A stretch of 64,000 bases of DNA from Streptococcus mitis (GTDB lineage: Bacteria > Bacillota > Bacilli > Lactobacillales > Streptococcaceae): the NCBI RefSeq assembly GCF_001579045.1, contig NZ_KQ970261.1:150534-214533 (forward strand). Reading direction: 5' to 3'. The stretch's first letter is position 1; each line of letters starts with the position of its first letter. This document shows, piece by piece, positions 26,817 to 36,771 of this stretch. The translations under genes were made by a program, and so were the position numbers. Below the pieces are notes generated by a model. The model saw only the letters and a program-made list of their open reading frames with translations, was not told the DNA's origin and made no database searches.

Positions 26817-27772
26817 TAGTTTTGTTCCTCCTTCTTAGATTTTTTAAAGAAACGTGATAGGCTCAATTCCCATGTTCCAAGAAGTCCACCTGGTCTGAAA
26901 ATCATTACCAAGACCAAGGCCAAAGCGTAGATGATCATACGTACGCTAGCAACATCTTGGAGAAGCATATTCAAAATTCCAAGAACAATAGCTGAAACGA
27001 TGGCACCTGTAATGGAACCAAGTCCACCAAATACAACAATAATCAATACGTTGATTGAGTTAATGAATGTGTAATCTTTCGGTACAACAGACCCGATAAA
27101 TCCTGCCTGAAGTGACCCTGCAATACTTGCAGTAATGGCACCAAAGACAAAGGCGATGATTTTAATTTTAGTCGTATTAACCCCAACTGACTCAGCAGCG
27201 ATTTCATCCTCACGAACGGATAGGGTTGAACGTCCAATTGGACTACGCAAGAAGTTCAAGGTTGCAATGGTTGTAATCACGACAAAGAAGTAAACCATTT
27301 GCCAAGTTGTAAAGTTAGGAATTCCCAAGATACCTGCCGCACCATTTGTAAGGCTTCCACCATTGATGATAAAGATACGGATAATTTCAGAAACACCTAG
27401 AGTCGCTACCGCAAGATAGTCCCCCTTCAAGCGTAAGGTTGGAATTCCGACAAGCAAGGCAACTGCCCCTGAAAGCAAAGCACCTATCAGCATGGCTCCA
27501 AAGAAGGCACCGTAGGTTGGTGATTTAGATCCAATAATAGCAGCGGCATAGGCACCAATCGCCATGAAACCAGCATGACCAAGTGAAAATTGTCCTGAAA
27601 AACCAACGATTAAGTTGAGACCAACAGCCAGAATAATATTAATTCCAATTTGTTGTAAAATCTGTACATAGAATAGGTTGAGTACTCCGACTGAAACCAG
27701 TACACTAATCAAGCCATAGCCAGCTAACAAAAGGAGTAACCATAGAATATTAACTTTTAAATTTTCCTTCAT
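26816..27772 (-). CDS. livM: Branched-chain amino acid ABC transporter, permease LivM
   Basis: 318 residues, about nine membrane segments. Family motifs: LNLIVGFSGQFSLGHAGFMAIGAYAAA and GDYLAVATLGVSEIIR, with VNTTKIKIIAFVFGA as the ATPase-contact loop. Lies 3 bases after livH. Confidence 0.95.
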   Translation of the reverse strand: MKENLKVNILWLLLLLAGYGLISVLVSVGVLNLFYVQILQQIGINIILAVGLNLIVGFSGQFSLGHAGFMAIGAYAAAIIGSKSPTYGAFFGAMLIGALLSGAVALLVGIPTLRLKGDYLAVATLGVSEIIRIFIINGGSLTNGAAGILGIPNFTTWQMVYFFVVITTIATLNFLRSPIGRSTLSVREDEIAAESVGVNTTKIKIIAFVFGAITASIAGSLQAGFIGSVVPKDYTFINSINVLIIVVFGGLGSITGAIVSAIVLGILNMLLQDVASVRMIIYALALVLVMIFRPGGLLGTWELSLSRFFKKSKKEEQN

Positions 27773-27775
27773 CGT

Positions 27776-28645
27776 TTACACCTTCTCTTTCACATTTTTA
27801 CCAAGGATACCAGCTGGGCGGACAATCAAGATCAACAACAAGATTCCATAAACAATGGCATCACGGAAGTCTGACATTCCAAAGGCTGTCGCAAAGGTTT
27901 CCAATAGACCAATCACAAAACCACCCAGAGCCGCACCAGGAATGATTCCGATACCACCAAGTACCGCGGCAACGAAAGACTTAAGACCTGGAGTAACCCC
28001 CATCAAAGGCTCAAGAGAGTTATAATAGAGGGCAATCAGAACACCAGCCGCACCCGCAAGAGCTGAACCTAAAGCAAAGGTAAAGCTGATAGTACGATTT
28101 ACATTGATCCCCATCAATTGCGCTGCATCGCTATCTACAGATACAGCACGCATGGCTTTCCCCATCTTTGTTTTTTGGACAATGACTTGTAACAAAATCA
28201 TCAAAATCAAGGAAATGGCCAAAATCATTAACTGCACATTTGTTAGGCTAACTGGTCCCAAATCATAGCGAACTGTTTGAATCGCTTGAGGGAAAGCACG
28301 AGTATTAGCACCAACCAGATAGACCATCCCATACTCCAATAGGAAAGAAACCCCAATAGCCGTAATCAAAACAGCAATACGCGTAGAGTGACGCAAAGGT
28401 CGGTAAGCAAGGAACTCAATCACGACACCAAGAATAGCTGTCGCTAGCATAGCTACAATAAGCGCTACAAAGAAATTCATTTGGAAAGAATTAATCAAGA
28501 AATAACCGATAAAGGCTCCCATCATATAAATATCACCGTGGGCGAAGTTGATGAGCTTGATAATTCCATAAACCATGGTATACCCTAGGGCTAAAAGCGC
28601 GTATACACTACCTAGAATCAAACCATTTACTAGTTGTTGGAGCAT
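27776..28645 (-). CDS. livH: Branched-chain amino acid ABC transporter, permease LivH
   Basis: 289 residues from ATG 28645 (MLQQLVNGLILGSVYALLAL), with AGAGTGA upstream; a GTG three codons earlier is less likely. About eight membrane segments and the LivH motifs YGIIKLINFAHGDIYMMGAF and GINVNRTISFTFALGSALAG. Confidence 0.94.
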   Translation of the reverse strand: MLQQLVNGLILGSVYALLALGYTMVYGIIKLINFAHGDIYMMGAFIGYFLINSFQMNFFVALIVAMLATAILGVVIEFLAYRPLRHSTRIAVLITAIGVSFLLEYGMVYLVGANTRAFPQAIQTVRYDLGPVSLTNVQLMILAISLILMILLQVIVQKTKMGKAMRAVSVDSDAAQLMGINVNRTISFTFALGSALAGAAGVLIALYYNSLEPLMGVTPGLKSFVAAVLGGIGIIPGAALGGFVIGLLETFATAFGMSDFRDAIVYGILLLILIVRPAGILGKNVKEKV

Positions 28646-28712
28646 AAGATTCACTCTTTCTATTTATAATTCCGAGGGTTTTCCCTCACTTTTTGATAGG
28701 TTCTTAAACATC

Positions 28713-28749
28713 GAAACAGGGAGTGAGTCCGAGTCTCATTCCCTATTTC
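28713..28749 (-). terminator. livJ-livH intergenic stem-loop
   Basis: Two 15-base arms (GAAATAGGGAATGAG on the minus strand and its near complement) around a 7-base loop, with no T-run. Such hairpins after a binding-protein gene usually stabilise the upstream mRNA and lower expression of the permease genes. Confidence 0.65.
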
Positions 28750-28760
28750 AACATTTTCTA

Positions 28761-29921
28761 TTATGGTTTTACAACTTCTGCTGCTTCAACCTTACCATTG
28801 TTCATGGTCATCATGTAAGCAGTTTTGACTGTGTTGTGGTCTGCATCAAAGCTTGTTTGACCAGTTACACCTTCAAAATCTTTTGTTTTAGCAAGGTTAT
28901 CCTTGATTTCACCAGAGTTTTTAGCACCTTTTGCTGCGTTTGCTACAAGGTTAACTGAGTCATAAGCCAAGGCTGCAAATGTTGAAGGCTCTTCATTGTA
29001 CTTAGCACGGTAAGCATCAAGGAAAGCTTTTGCTTTAGCTGAAACTTCTACAGTAGTTGAGAAGCCTGAGATAAAGTAGATGTTTGATGCTTTTTCAGCA
29101 GTTGCTTGTTGTACAAACTCTTCACCGTTAAATCCATCGCCTCCAACGATTGGTTTGTCAATTCCCATACCACGCGCTTGGTTTACAATTTTACCAGCTT
29201 CAGTGTAGTAACCAGGGACGATGATGGCATCAAAGTCTTTCTCTTTCATTTTTGTAAGGGCTGCTTGGAAGTCTGTATCACCCGCTACGAAAGTTTCATC
29301 TGCAACGATTTCACCTTTATATGACTCGCGGAAGGATTTGGCAATACCTTTAGCATAGTCGCTGGCATTATCAGTGTAAAGAACGACTTTTTTAGCGTTT
29401 AATTTTTCAGATACATAGTTTGAGATAATTTTTCCTTGGAAGCTATCTTGGAAAGTTCCGACAAAGAGGTAATCTTGACCTTTAGTCAATCCATCTTGAG
29501 TCGCACTTGGTGAGATTAATGGAACACCTGCTTTTGTAGCGTTAGCTACCGCAGCTGCAGTTGCACCAGATGTCGCAGGTCCTACGATTGCTGATACTTT
29601 AGATTGGGTTACAAGGTTAGTTGTTACTGAAGCAGCCTCTGCTGTTTCAGACTTGTTATCTTTATCGACTACTTCGATTTGTTTTCCATCGATACCACCT
29701 GCAGCATTGATTTCATCAACAGCAAGTTGGGCACCTTTTTGTTCAGATGTTCCGTAGGCAGCTACGGCACCAGTTTCCTCGAAGTTAAATCCGATTTTGA
29801 TTGTCTTTTCATCTACTGAGTTACCAGCAGCGTTTGACGCTCCGGACTTCACTTCTCCACAGGCTGCAAGAAGTGCTACACTTGCAAGCGCCACAAACGA
29901 TAGGGCAAATTTTTTCTTCAT
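28761..29921 (-). CDS. livJ: Branched-chain amino acid ABC transporter, substrate-binding lipoprotein LivJ
   Basis: 386 residues. Lipoprotein signal MKKKFALSFVALASVALLAA with the lipobox LAAC, lipidated Cys21. Type I periplasmic-binding fold: IKIGFNFEETGAVAAYG at the start and GPATSGATAAAVANATKAGV for amino-acid backbone binding, then AALAYDSVNLVANA. First gene of the liv operon and separated from livH by a stem-loop. Confidence 0.95.
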   Translation of the reverse strand: MKKKFALSFVALASVALLAACGEVKSGASNAAGNSVDEKTIKIGFNFEETGAVAAYGTSEQKGAQLAVDEINAAGGIDGKQIEVVDKDNKSETAEAASVTTNLVTQSKVSAIVGPATSGATAAAVANATKAGVPLISPSATQDGLTKGQDYLFVGTFQDSFQGKIISNYVSEKLNAKKVVLYTDNASDYAKGIAKSFRESYKGEIVADETFVAGDTDFQAALTKMKEKDFDAIIVPGYYTEAGKIVNQARGMGIDKPIVGGDGFNGEEFVQQATAEKASNIYFISGFSTTVEVSAKAKAFLDAYRAKYNEEPSTFAALAYDSVNLVANAAKGAKNSGEIKDNLAKTKDFEGVTGQTSFDADHNTVKTAYMMTMNNGKVEAAEVVKP

Positions 29922-29999
29922 CTTTTTTGTCTCCTTATTTCTTAAATAAATAGCATGTTAAGAATATACCGAATTATCAGAAAATTGTCAACACTTTTC

Positions 30000-30275
30000 T
30001 TAAATTTTTTCGATGATAACGTTTTCCTCTCGATAAAGATTGCCCACAAAGGGTGTTTCCAACTCTTGGATATGACAAACTCTAACTTTTTTAATAAATT
30101 TTTCCTTGCTCAAGTGCCCAATCAATTGCTCCACTTCTTGAGTTGGAACATAGAGTTGTAAGTAACGATGTTTCTTGGAATGATAGGTAATATCTCCATA
30201 ATCCTGCAGCTTTTTTGCATCACGGTTATAGTAAAGATAGATAATCAAGCCAGATCGATTGACTTTTTCAAACAT
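30000..30275 (-). CDS. ylbG: YlbG family protein (UPF0298)
   Basis: 91 residues: [37 protein letters not shown] and the C-terminal [16 protein letters not shown] match the DUF2129/YlbG family of small cytoplasmic proteins of unknown function found in bacilli and streptococci. It lies between clpP and livJ and is preceded by the clpP terminator. Confidence 0.88.
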   Translation of the reverse strand: MFEKVNRSGLIIYLYYNRDAKKLQDYGDITYHSKKHRYLQLYVPTQEVEQLIGHLSKEKFIKKVRVCHIQELETPFVGNLYREENVIIEKI

Positions 30276-30314
30276 GGTAAATCCTCTTTCTAAGAAATCT
30301 CCCCTTATTATACC

Positions 30315-30348
30315 AAAAAAAGCAAACCCAGTCGAGTTTGCCTTTTTT
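30315..30348 (-). terminator. clpP terminator
   Basis: Minus-strand stem GGCAAAC / GTTTGC with an 8-base loop followed by TTTTTTT, right after the clpP stop. Confidence 0.8.
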
Positions 30349-30353
30349 GATCA

Positions 30354-30944
30354 TTAGTTCAATGAATTGTTAGCCATGATTTCATCAATAAAGCCATATT
30401 CGAGTGTTTCTTGGGCACTCATCCAGTTATCGCGTTCTGCATCTGCATGGACTTTTTCGATTGACTGACCTGAATTTTCAGCCAAGATTTTTTCCAAGGT
30501 ATTACGAGTTTTAAGCAAGTGTTCTGCAGCGATCGCCATATCAGTTTGTTGAGTACCACCACCTGTACCACCCATTGGTTGGTGAATCATATACTCTGCA
30601 TTTGGAAGCATGAAACGTTTGCCTTTTGCTCCACTTGATGCGATGACTGTTCCCATAGATGCAGCCATTCCCATTACGATGGTTTGGACATCTGCCTTGA
30701 TAAAGTTCATGGTATCAACGATTGCCAAACCAGCTGAAACGGAACCACCAGGTGTATTGACATAAAGGTAAATATCTTTTGTACTATCTTGGGCATCCAA
30801 GAAAAGCAATTGGGCAATAACAGAATTAGCCATATTGTCTTCAACCGGACCTGTCAGCATAATGATGCGGTCTTTTAGAAGACGTGAGTAAATATCGTAG
30901 GAACGTTCTCCACGGCTTGTTTGTTCAATAACTACAGGAATCAT
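30354..30944 (-). CDS. clpP: ATP-dependent Clp protease proteolytic subunit
   Basis: 196 residues. Serine protease that forms a barrel with Clp ATPases. Seen: catalytic Ser96 in GMAASMG, His121 in EYMIHQP, the [12 protein letters not shown] segment near 61-72 and the N-terminal [20 protein letters not shown]. Single-gene unit under a CtsR operator, hence heat-shock controlled. Confidence 0.98.
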   Translation of the reverse strand: MIPVVIEQTSRGERSYDIYSRLLKDRIIMLTGPVEDNMANSVIAQLLFLDAQDSTKDIYLYVNTPGGSVSAGLAIVDTMNFIKADVQTIVMGMAASMGTVIASSGAKGKRFMLPNAEYMIHQPMGGTGGGTQQTDMAIAAEHLLKTRNTLEKILAENSGQSIEKVHADAERDNWMSAQETLEYGFIDEIMANNSLN

Positions 30945-31011
30945 TCATTTCTCCTTTTGAGTTTTATTTTTGTTTGTCAAATGACTGAAGATAAGACTAT
31001 TATAATATCTA

Positions 31012-31028
31012 GGTCAAAAAAGGTCAAA
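31012..31028. promoter_or_regulatory. CtsR operator and clpP promoter
   Basis: GGTCAAAAAAGGTCAAA is an exact heptad-3-heptad CtsR box. On the minus strand it overlaps the promoter TTGACC, 17-base spacer, TATAAT (from about 31027 down to 30999). CtsR bound here would block clpP at normal temperature. Confidence 0.9.
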
Positions 31029-31117
31029 TTTTTGCTCTGTTTTCATTAGACAGAAACAAAAACTCAACCTCCTTTCGTGACTGGAACTTCTTTTCCAAGT
31101 CAATCTTCTTTTCGATC

Positions 31118-31747
31118 TTATTTTGTACCGAACAAGCGGTCTCCAGCATCTCCAAGACCTGGAACAATATAACCGTGTTCGTTCAAGCGTTCATCCAAGG
31201 CTGCTGTAAAGATTTCTACATCTGGATGAGCTTCTTGAAGGGCTTTTACACCTTCTGGTGCTGATACAAGGCAGACAAATTTGATATTTGATGCACCACG
31301 TTTTTTAAGAGAATCAACAGCTAAGATTGCTGATCCACCTGTTGCCAACATTGGGTCTACTACAAAAATTTGACGTTGGTCAATATCCTCAGGTAATTTT
31401 ACCAAGTATTCAACTGGTTGAAGCGTTTCTTCATCACGGTACATACCGATGTGACCAACCTTAGCAGCTGGAACCAAGCTCAAGAGTCCATCAACCATCC
31501 CGATACCTGCACGCAAGATTGGAACGATGGCCAATTTCTTACCTGCCAATTGTTTTTGAACTGTTTTTGTGATTGGTGTTTCGATTTCCACATCTTCTAG
31601 TGGAAGATCACGAAGTACTTCATACCCCATCAACATTGCAATCTCATCTACTAGCTCACGAAAAGCTTTTGTAGAAGTATCTGTACGACGCAAGATTGAC
31701 AATTTGTGTTGAATCAGTGGATGATTAATAACTTCAATTTTTCCCAT
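31118..31747 (-). CDS. upp: Uracil phosphoribosyltransferase
   Basis: 209 residues from ATG 31747 ([20 protein letters not shown]), the usual length; AAGGAATTCC lies upstream. Converts uracil and PRPP to UMP in pyrimidine salvage. Seen: [29 protein letters not shown] loop [12 protein letters not shown] near 130 and [16 protein letters not shown] at the end, which binds uracil. Confidence 0.97.
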   Translation of the reverse strand: MGKIEVINHPLIQHKLSILRRTDTSTKAFRELVDEIAMLMGYEVLRDLPLEDVEIETPITKTVQKQLAGKKLAIVPILRAGIGMVDGLLSLVPAAKVGHIGMYRDEETLQPVEYLVKLPEDIDQRQIFVVDPMLATGGSAILAVDSLKKRGASNIKFVCLVSAPEGVKALQEAHPDVEIFTAALDERLNEHGYIVPGLGDAGDRLFGTK

Positions 31748-31789
31748 TTTTGGAATTCCTTCTTTCAATTTATTCTTCTTATTATACCA

Positions 31790-31823
31790 AAAAACGGTTT
31801 AAAAATCTTTCTAAACCATTTAT
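31790..31823 (-). terminator. Terminator after the dCMP deaminase gene
   Basis: Minus-strand stem GGTTTA / TAAACC followed by TTTTTT, between the deaminase stop and the upp start. Confidence 0.65.
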
Positions 31824-31835
31824 TTTGGATAATTT

Positions 31836-32303
31836 TTACATTAGATCTGCTTCTTTAAGAGCTTCCTGTACGGTCTCAAGTGGTAAATGGGTCAATTCTG
31901 TTCCCTTTTCTTGATAAAGGTATTGAGCATAGTCGTCCATTCGGTACTGGTTAATATAAACCACGCGCTTGCAGCCGACCTGAAGCAATTGTTTTGTACA
32001 GTTCAGACAAGGAAAATGGGTCACATAGGCTGTAAAGCCTTTAGGAACACCACGTTCAGCACCTTGCAGGATAGCATTGACCTCAGCGTGAAGGGTGCGA
32101 ACACAGTGTCCTTCAATGACCAGACATTCGTGGTCAATACAATGCTCAGTCCCTGACACCGAACCATTGTAACCAGTGGAAATTACCTTATTATCCTTTA
32201 CCAGAATCGCGCCCACTTTGGCACGTTTACAAGTGGAACGATTGGCAATTAGTAGGGCTTGGGCTGCAAAATACTCATCCCAGGCTAGTCTTTTTTCAGT
32301 CAT
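31836..32303 (-). CDS. Deoxycytidylate deaminase family protein (ComEB-like)
   Basis: 155 residues. Zinc-dependent deaminase of dCMP to dUMP, feeding dTMP synthesis. Zinc motifs HAEVNAI near 72-78 and PCLNCTKQLL near 98-107. CKRAKVGAILV is the usual start of the fold. Homologous to ComEB of Bacillus; a role in competence is not implied by the sequence. It lies beside upp, another pyrimidine gene. Confidence 0.93.
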   Translation of the reverse strand: MTEKRLAWDEYFAAQALLIANRSTCKRAKVGAILVKDNKVISTGYNGSVSGTEHCIDHECLVIEGHCVRTLHAEVNAILQGAERGVPKGFTAYVTHFPCLNCTKQLLQVGCKRVVYINQYRMDDYAQYLYQEKGTELTHLPLETVQEALKEADLM

Positions 32304-32321
32304 CTCTTTTCTCCTTTTTCT

Positions 32322-32879
32322 CTATTTTTTAAAAAATGGTAAACGTAAATCCGCAATCTTTTCAGCTGGTACCTTCATGCCATCCTTGATCCATTTTAAA
32401 AGGACTGAGACGATGGCTGAGCTCCAAAAGGAATGAAGATAAGAGCTGACACCTTTTGATTTTCCATGGTATTTTTCTAGAAATTCCTGCATGGCTTGGA
32501 CAAAGATTTTTTCCAAATGGTAATCTAAGGCCAATTGAATCACTCTGGCTTCCTTTCTTGCCTCGCGGAAAAGGTGAACCCATACCAGATAAAGGTCTGT
32601 CTTTAAATCATAATGGTGCAGCTGTTCCATGATGTTGTGGACACTCCGTTTAAAGACGCTCTCTAAAATCTCCTCTTTGGAATCATAATTGCGATAAAAG
32701 GCCGCACGCGAAACTCCTGCACGTTTGACCAATTCAGAAATACTAATCTTGGTCAAGTCCTTTTTTTCCAAGAGCTGCAAGAGAGCTGTTTCAATCGCTT
32801 CTCTAGTTAATAAATTGGATTCTTGGTTTGATTTTCTGAGATTTTCAAGAGATTTTTCAGAGATTCTACGTTTAGACAT
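32322..32879 (-). CDS. TetR/AcrR family transcriptional regulator
   Basis: 185 residues. N-terminal helix-turn-helix at about 22-68 (AIETALLQLLEKKDLTKISI, then SELVKRAGVSRAAFYRNY). The C-terminal ligand domain has no family I recognise; it resembles the TetR group that controls DhaS-like or efflux genes. It is divergent from the DegV gene, with a 124-base shared region, so it may control that gene or itself. Ligand unknown. Confidence 0.88.
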   Translation of the reverse strand: MSKRRISEKSLENLRKSNQESNLLTREAIETALLQLLEKKDLTKISISELVKRAGVSRAAFYRNYDSKEEILESVFKRSVHNIMEQLHHYDLKTDLYLVWVHLFREARKEARVIQLALDYHLEKIFVQAMQEFLEKYHGKSKGVSSYLHSFWSSAIVSVLLKWIKDGMKVPAEKIADLRLPFFKK

Positions 32880-33003
32880 AACATTTTCTTTCTACTTGTC
32901 ACAACAGACGGATGAGGCTTTTGTTTCAAGGGCTTTCATGATATAATTGTAAAAAAAGACAGAACCTTTGTCAATGTATAAATGGCAAAGATGGAGAATT
33001 TCT

Positions 33004-33849
33004 ATGACTTGGAAGATTATTGCTGACTCTGGTTGTGATTATCGTCAACTGGCAAAACCAGCTATTGACACAACCTTTGTAAGCGTCCCCTTAACCATTC
33101 AAGTAGCTGATCAGGTCTTTGTTGATGATGCCAATCTTGATATTGACCAAATGATGGAAACCATGTATGCAACTGCAGAAGCTTCAAAATCAGCTTGTCC
33201 AAGCCCAGATGATTATTTGCGAGCATTTGAAGGAGCCAAAAACATTTTCCTAGTAACCATCACAGGTACTCTCTCTGGCAGTCACAATAGTGCTCAACTA
33301 GCAAAGAATATTTATCTGGAAGACCATCCTGACACTAAGATTCATGTGATTGATAGTTTGTCTGCTGGCGGGGAAGTTGACTTGCTCGTAGAAAAATTAA
33401 ATAATTTGATTGACCAGGGCTTATCTTTTGAAGAAGTGGTTGAAGCTATCACTGCCTATCAAGAAAAAACCAAGTTGCTCTTTGTTCTAGCCAAAGTCGA
33501 TAACTTGGTGAAGAACGGCCGTTTGAGCAAGCTTATCGGTACGGTCGTTGGCCTTCTAAATATCCGCATGGTCGGAGAAGCTAGTGAAACTGGAACCCTC
33601 GAATTGCTACAAAAAGCAAGAGGACCAAAGAAAGCGATTCAGGCAGCATATGAAGAGTTAGTGAAAGCTGGATATGCTGGTGGCCGTATTGTCATGGCCC
33701 AACGCAATAACGAGAAATGTTGTCAGCAACTCTCAGAGCGAATCCGTGAAAATTTCCCACAGGCGGATATTAAAATTCTCCCAACCTCTGGCCTCTGCAG
33801 TTTCTATGCAGAAGATGGTGGTTTGCTGATGGGATATGAAATTGATTAA
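33004..33849 (+). CDS. DegV family fatty-acid-binding protein
   Basis: 281 residues from ATG 33004 (MTWKIIADSGCDYRQL), with GGAG 7 bases upstream; the earlier open frame lacks a site. DegV proteins bind a fatty acid, and the FakB members present it to FakA kinase. Seen: N-terminal DSGCD, the ligand loop TITGTLSGSHNSAQLA near 87-102 and the second-domain GLCSFYAEDGGLLMGYE end. Whether it is a FakB paralogue with a set chain preference cannot be read. Confidence 0.9.
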   Translation: MTWKIIADSGCDYRQLAKPAIDTTFVSVPLTIQVADQVFVDDANLDIDQMMETMYATAEASKSACPSPDDYLRAFEGAKNIFLVTITGTLSGSHNSAQLAKNIYLEDHPDTKIHVIDSLSAGGEVDLLVEKLNNLIDQGLSFEEVVEAITAYQEKTKLLFVLAKVDNLVKNGRLSKLIGTVVGLLNIRMVGEASETGTLELLQKARGPKKAIQAAYEELVKAGYAGGRIVMAQRNNEKCCQQLSERIRENFPQADIKILPTSGLCSFYAEDGGLLMGYEID

Positions 33850-33860
33850 TTGCATTCTTG

Positions 33861-35079
<1,219 letters not shown>

Positions 35080-35127
35080 ATATACATTACTAAATGGAAC
35101 AATCCGCCCCAAAAGAAAGGAAGTCCT

Positions 35128-35649
35128 TTGGAACATATTATCTTGTTAAGGGGAGTTACTCCTAATGGAAAAAATGCTATCCCTAAAATGTCTTATCTAG
35201 TAGATATCTTGACAGAAGCTGGTTTTCAACAAGTTCGAACTTATATTCAAAGTGGAAATATTATTCTTGAAAGTAACTTAGCTCTCGAAGAAATACGAGA
35301 ACAGGTTCATACTCTAATAAAGGAAAAGATTGGAGCCGATCTCAAAATAATCATTAAGAATAAGGATATTTTTAAAAACATTGTCCAAGAAAATCCGTTT
35401 GGAGAACACTATCTTTATGACCGTGTACACGTGATTTTTTATCAAGAAGCTATTCAAAGTCTCCCTTTAGAAAAATTAAAAATTGATTACAGCGAAGAAG
35501 AAATTTGTGTCGGTAACCACTGTCTCTACCTCTATCTCCCTAGAACTGCAAAACGAAAAAAGCTCAGTACTAACTATCTTGAAAAGCTTTTCAATGTGGA
35601 TTTGACCATGCGAAAACTAAATGTGGTAGAAAAATTATTAAGCAAGTAG
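35128..35649 (+). CDS. DUF1697 family protein
   Basis: 173 residues from a TTG at 35128 preceded by GAAAGGAAG. Begins MEHIILLRGVTPNGKNAIPK and has VRTYIQSGNIILES; the central and C-terminal parts (ENPFGEHYLYDRVHVIFY, LPRTAKRKKLSTNYLEK) match DUF1697. A cytoplasmic protein of unknown function. The TTG start is supported by spacing and by the family start M..IALLRGINVGG. Confidence 0.85.
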   Translation: MEHIILLRGVTPNGKNAIPKMSYLVDILTEAGFQQVRTYIQSGNIILESNLALEEIREQVHTLIKEKIGADLKIIIKNKDIFKNIVQENPFGEHYLYDRVHVIFYQEAIQSLPLEKLKIDYSEEEICVGNHCLYLYLPRTAKRKKLSTNYLEKLFNVDLTMRKLNVVEKLLSK

Positions 35650-35690
35650 TACTTGAATTTAGCAAAAATCGGAAGAATACTCCTCCGATT

Positions 35691-36431
35691 TTATTTTGTC
35701 TGAGTTTGGACATAGTGGGCAATGACATCTGAAGTGTACTGGGCTGTCCCAGGTCCAAATTTGTCAATGTTTTCCTTAAATTCTGGGTTGTAGACGTAGC
35801 CTTTACCGATATAACCAAATACCTCAATAGAGCAGTCAAATCCATAAGTACGGATGGCTTGCAAGAGTTTAGCGGCTTCTTCTTGATTTTCGGCTGCTGT
35901 TACAGGTAGACCAGCTTGAAGATTTTGTGACAAGGCTCGAAAGACTTGGTTGAAGGCAGCCGTAGCTTCGTCTTCATGACCTTTTTGGCGCTCGAGCGCT
36001 TGATCCATGACTTCTTGTCCATATTTCTCTACCGCCTCGTGGTGGTATTTTTGATGGTCTTGGTAGTTAAATCCAGCAAATTTCTCTTGAATGCTCATTT
36101 CTCTTTCTCCTTTTTGTTCTTGAATGGTTTTTTGCAAGGTTGAAATCAAAGTATCCAGATGTTCCCTTTCTCGAGTCAAATAGTCCAACTGCCTGGTCAG
36201 ATGGGGCAATAAATCTGTCCTTTCTTCCTTTAATAGCTCTGCTATTTTTTCTAAAGAAAAGCCTAGATATTTATAGTAAAGAATGACCTGAAGGCGTTCC
36301 AAATCCTCCTGACTGTATGTTCGATAGCCGTTTTCCGATTTTAAAGGAACCAAAAGTCCTATCTTATCGTAGTGGTGCAGGGTCTTGACAGAGACACCTG
36401 AAAGCTGGGCAGCTTCTTTTATATGGTACAT
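35691..36431 (-). CDS. MerR family regulator with TipAS-like domain
   Basis: 246 residues from ATG 36431, with AAGGAGG 7 bases upstream. MerR helix-turn-helix at 1-70 (MYHIKEAAQLSGVSVKTLHH, LQVILYYKYLGFSLEKIAELL), coiled-coil dimer helix about 75-115, then a TipAS domain (YGQEVMDQALERQKGHEDEA; AIRTYGFDCSIEVFGYIGKG). TipAL proteins bind thiopeptide-type drugs and switch on multidrug responses. A BOX element lies in its promoter region. Confidence 0.92.
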   Translation of the reverse strand: MYHIKEAAQLSGVSVKTLHHYDKIGLLVPLKSENGYRTYSQEDLERLQVILYYKYLGFSLEKIAELLKEERTDLLPHLTRQLDYLTREREHLDTLISTLQKTIQEQKGEREMSIQEKFAGFNYQDHQKYHHEAVEKYGQEVMDQALERQKGHEDEATAAFNQVFRALSQNLQAGLPVTAAENQEEAAKLLQAIRTYGFDCSIEVFGYIGKGYVYNPEFKENIDKFGPGTAQYTSDVIAHYVQTQTK

Positions 36432-36444
36432 TATTTCCTCCTTA

Positions 36445-36547
36445 TACTCAATGAAAATCAAAGAGCAAACTAGGAAGCTAGCCGCAGGCTGTACTTGAGT
36501 ACGGTAAGGCGAAGCTGACGTGGTTTGAAGAGATTTTCGAAGAGTAT
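36445..36547 (-). repeat. BOX element (boxA-boxC)
   Basis: Ends TACTCAATGAAAATCAAAG and GATTTTCGAAGAGTAT; differs from the 3080 copy by GAAGAGATTTTCG in place of GAATTTGATTTTCG. It lies just upstream of the MerR ribosome site, so it is in that gene's leader or promoter region. Confidence 0.9.
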
Positions 36548-36636
36548 TACATTGATAGTATAACCCCTCCCCTTAGGTCAGAGTCAAGCGTTTTTGCGAA
36601 ATTTTTTTACTTTATCATAACATGAAAATGGTTTTC

Positions 36637-36665
36637 TTGACAGACCTTAGAAAACATGATAGGAT
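36637..36665 (+). promoter_or_regulatory. Promoter of the NSS transporter gene
   Basis: -35 TTGACA (36637-36642), 17-base spacer, -10 TAGGAT (36660-36665). Transcription should start near 36672. Confidence 0.75.
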
Positions 36666-36681
36666 AGTCAAGTCTATCAAT

Positions 36682-36746
36682 CAAAAGAAACGCTCATCTT
36701 GAGTACTGATGAGGCTATTTGCCAAGGGCAGTAGCTTTTTCTTTTG
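36682..36746 (+). promoter_or_regulatory. Structured 5' leader with terminator-like hairpin (candidate attenuator)
   Basis: CAAAAGAAA (36682-36690) pairs with TTTCTTTTG (36738-36746) and closes two hairpins: CTCATC/GATGAG, and GCTA..TGCC / GGCA..TAGC. The second is followed by TTTTT and can act as a terminator, giving two exclusive uses of the T-run. A small hairpin GATAG/CTATC comes before. No known riboswitch consensus fits. The gene start is 26 bases downstream. Confidence 0.45.
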
Positions 36747-36771
36747 TAATACTAATTTTAGGAGTTTAACT

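Noticed and set aside
36700-36745. CTGATGA in the NSS leader looks like a hammerhead ribozyme core
   Set aside because: The GAAA that should follow stem II is missing; a GAAAC lies before the core, in the wrong order.
36709-36771. Longer N-terminus for the NSS transporter
   Set aside because: It runs through the leader hairpins; the ATG at 36772 has a good ribosome site and begins the family-typical sequence.
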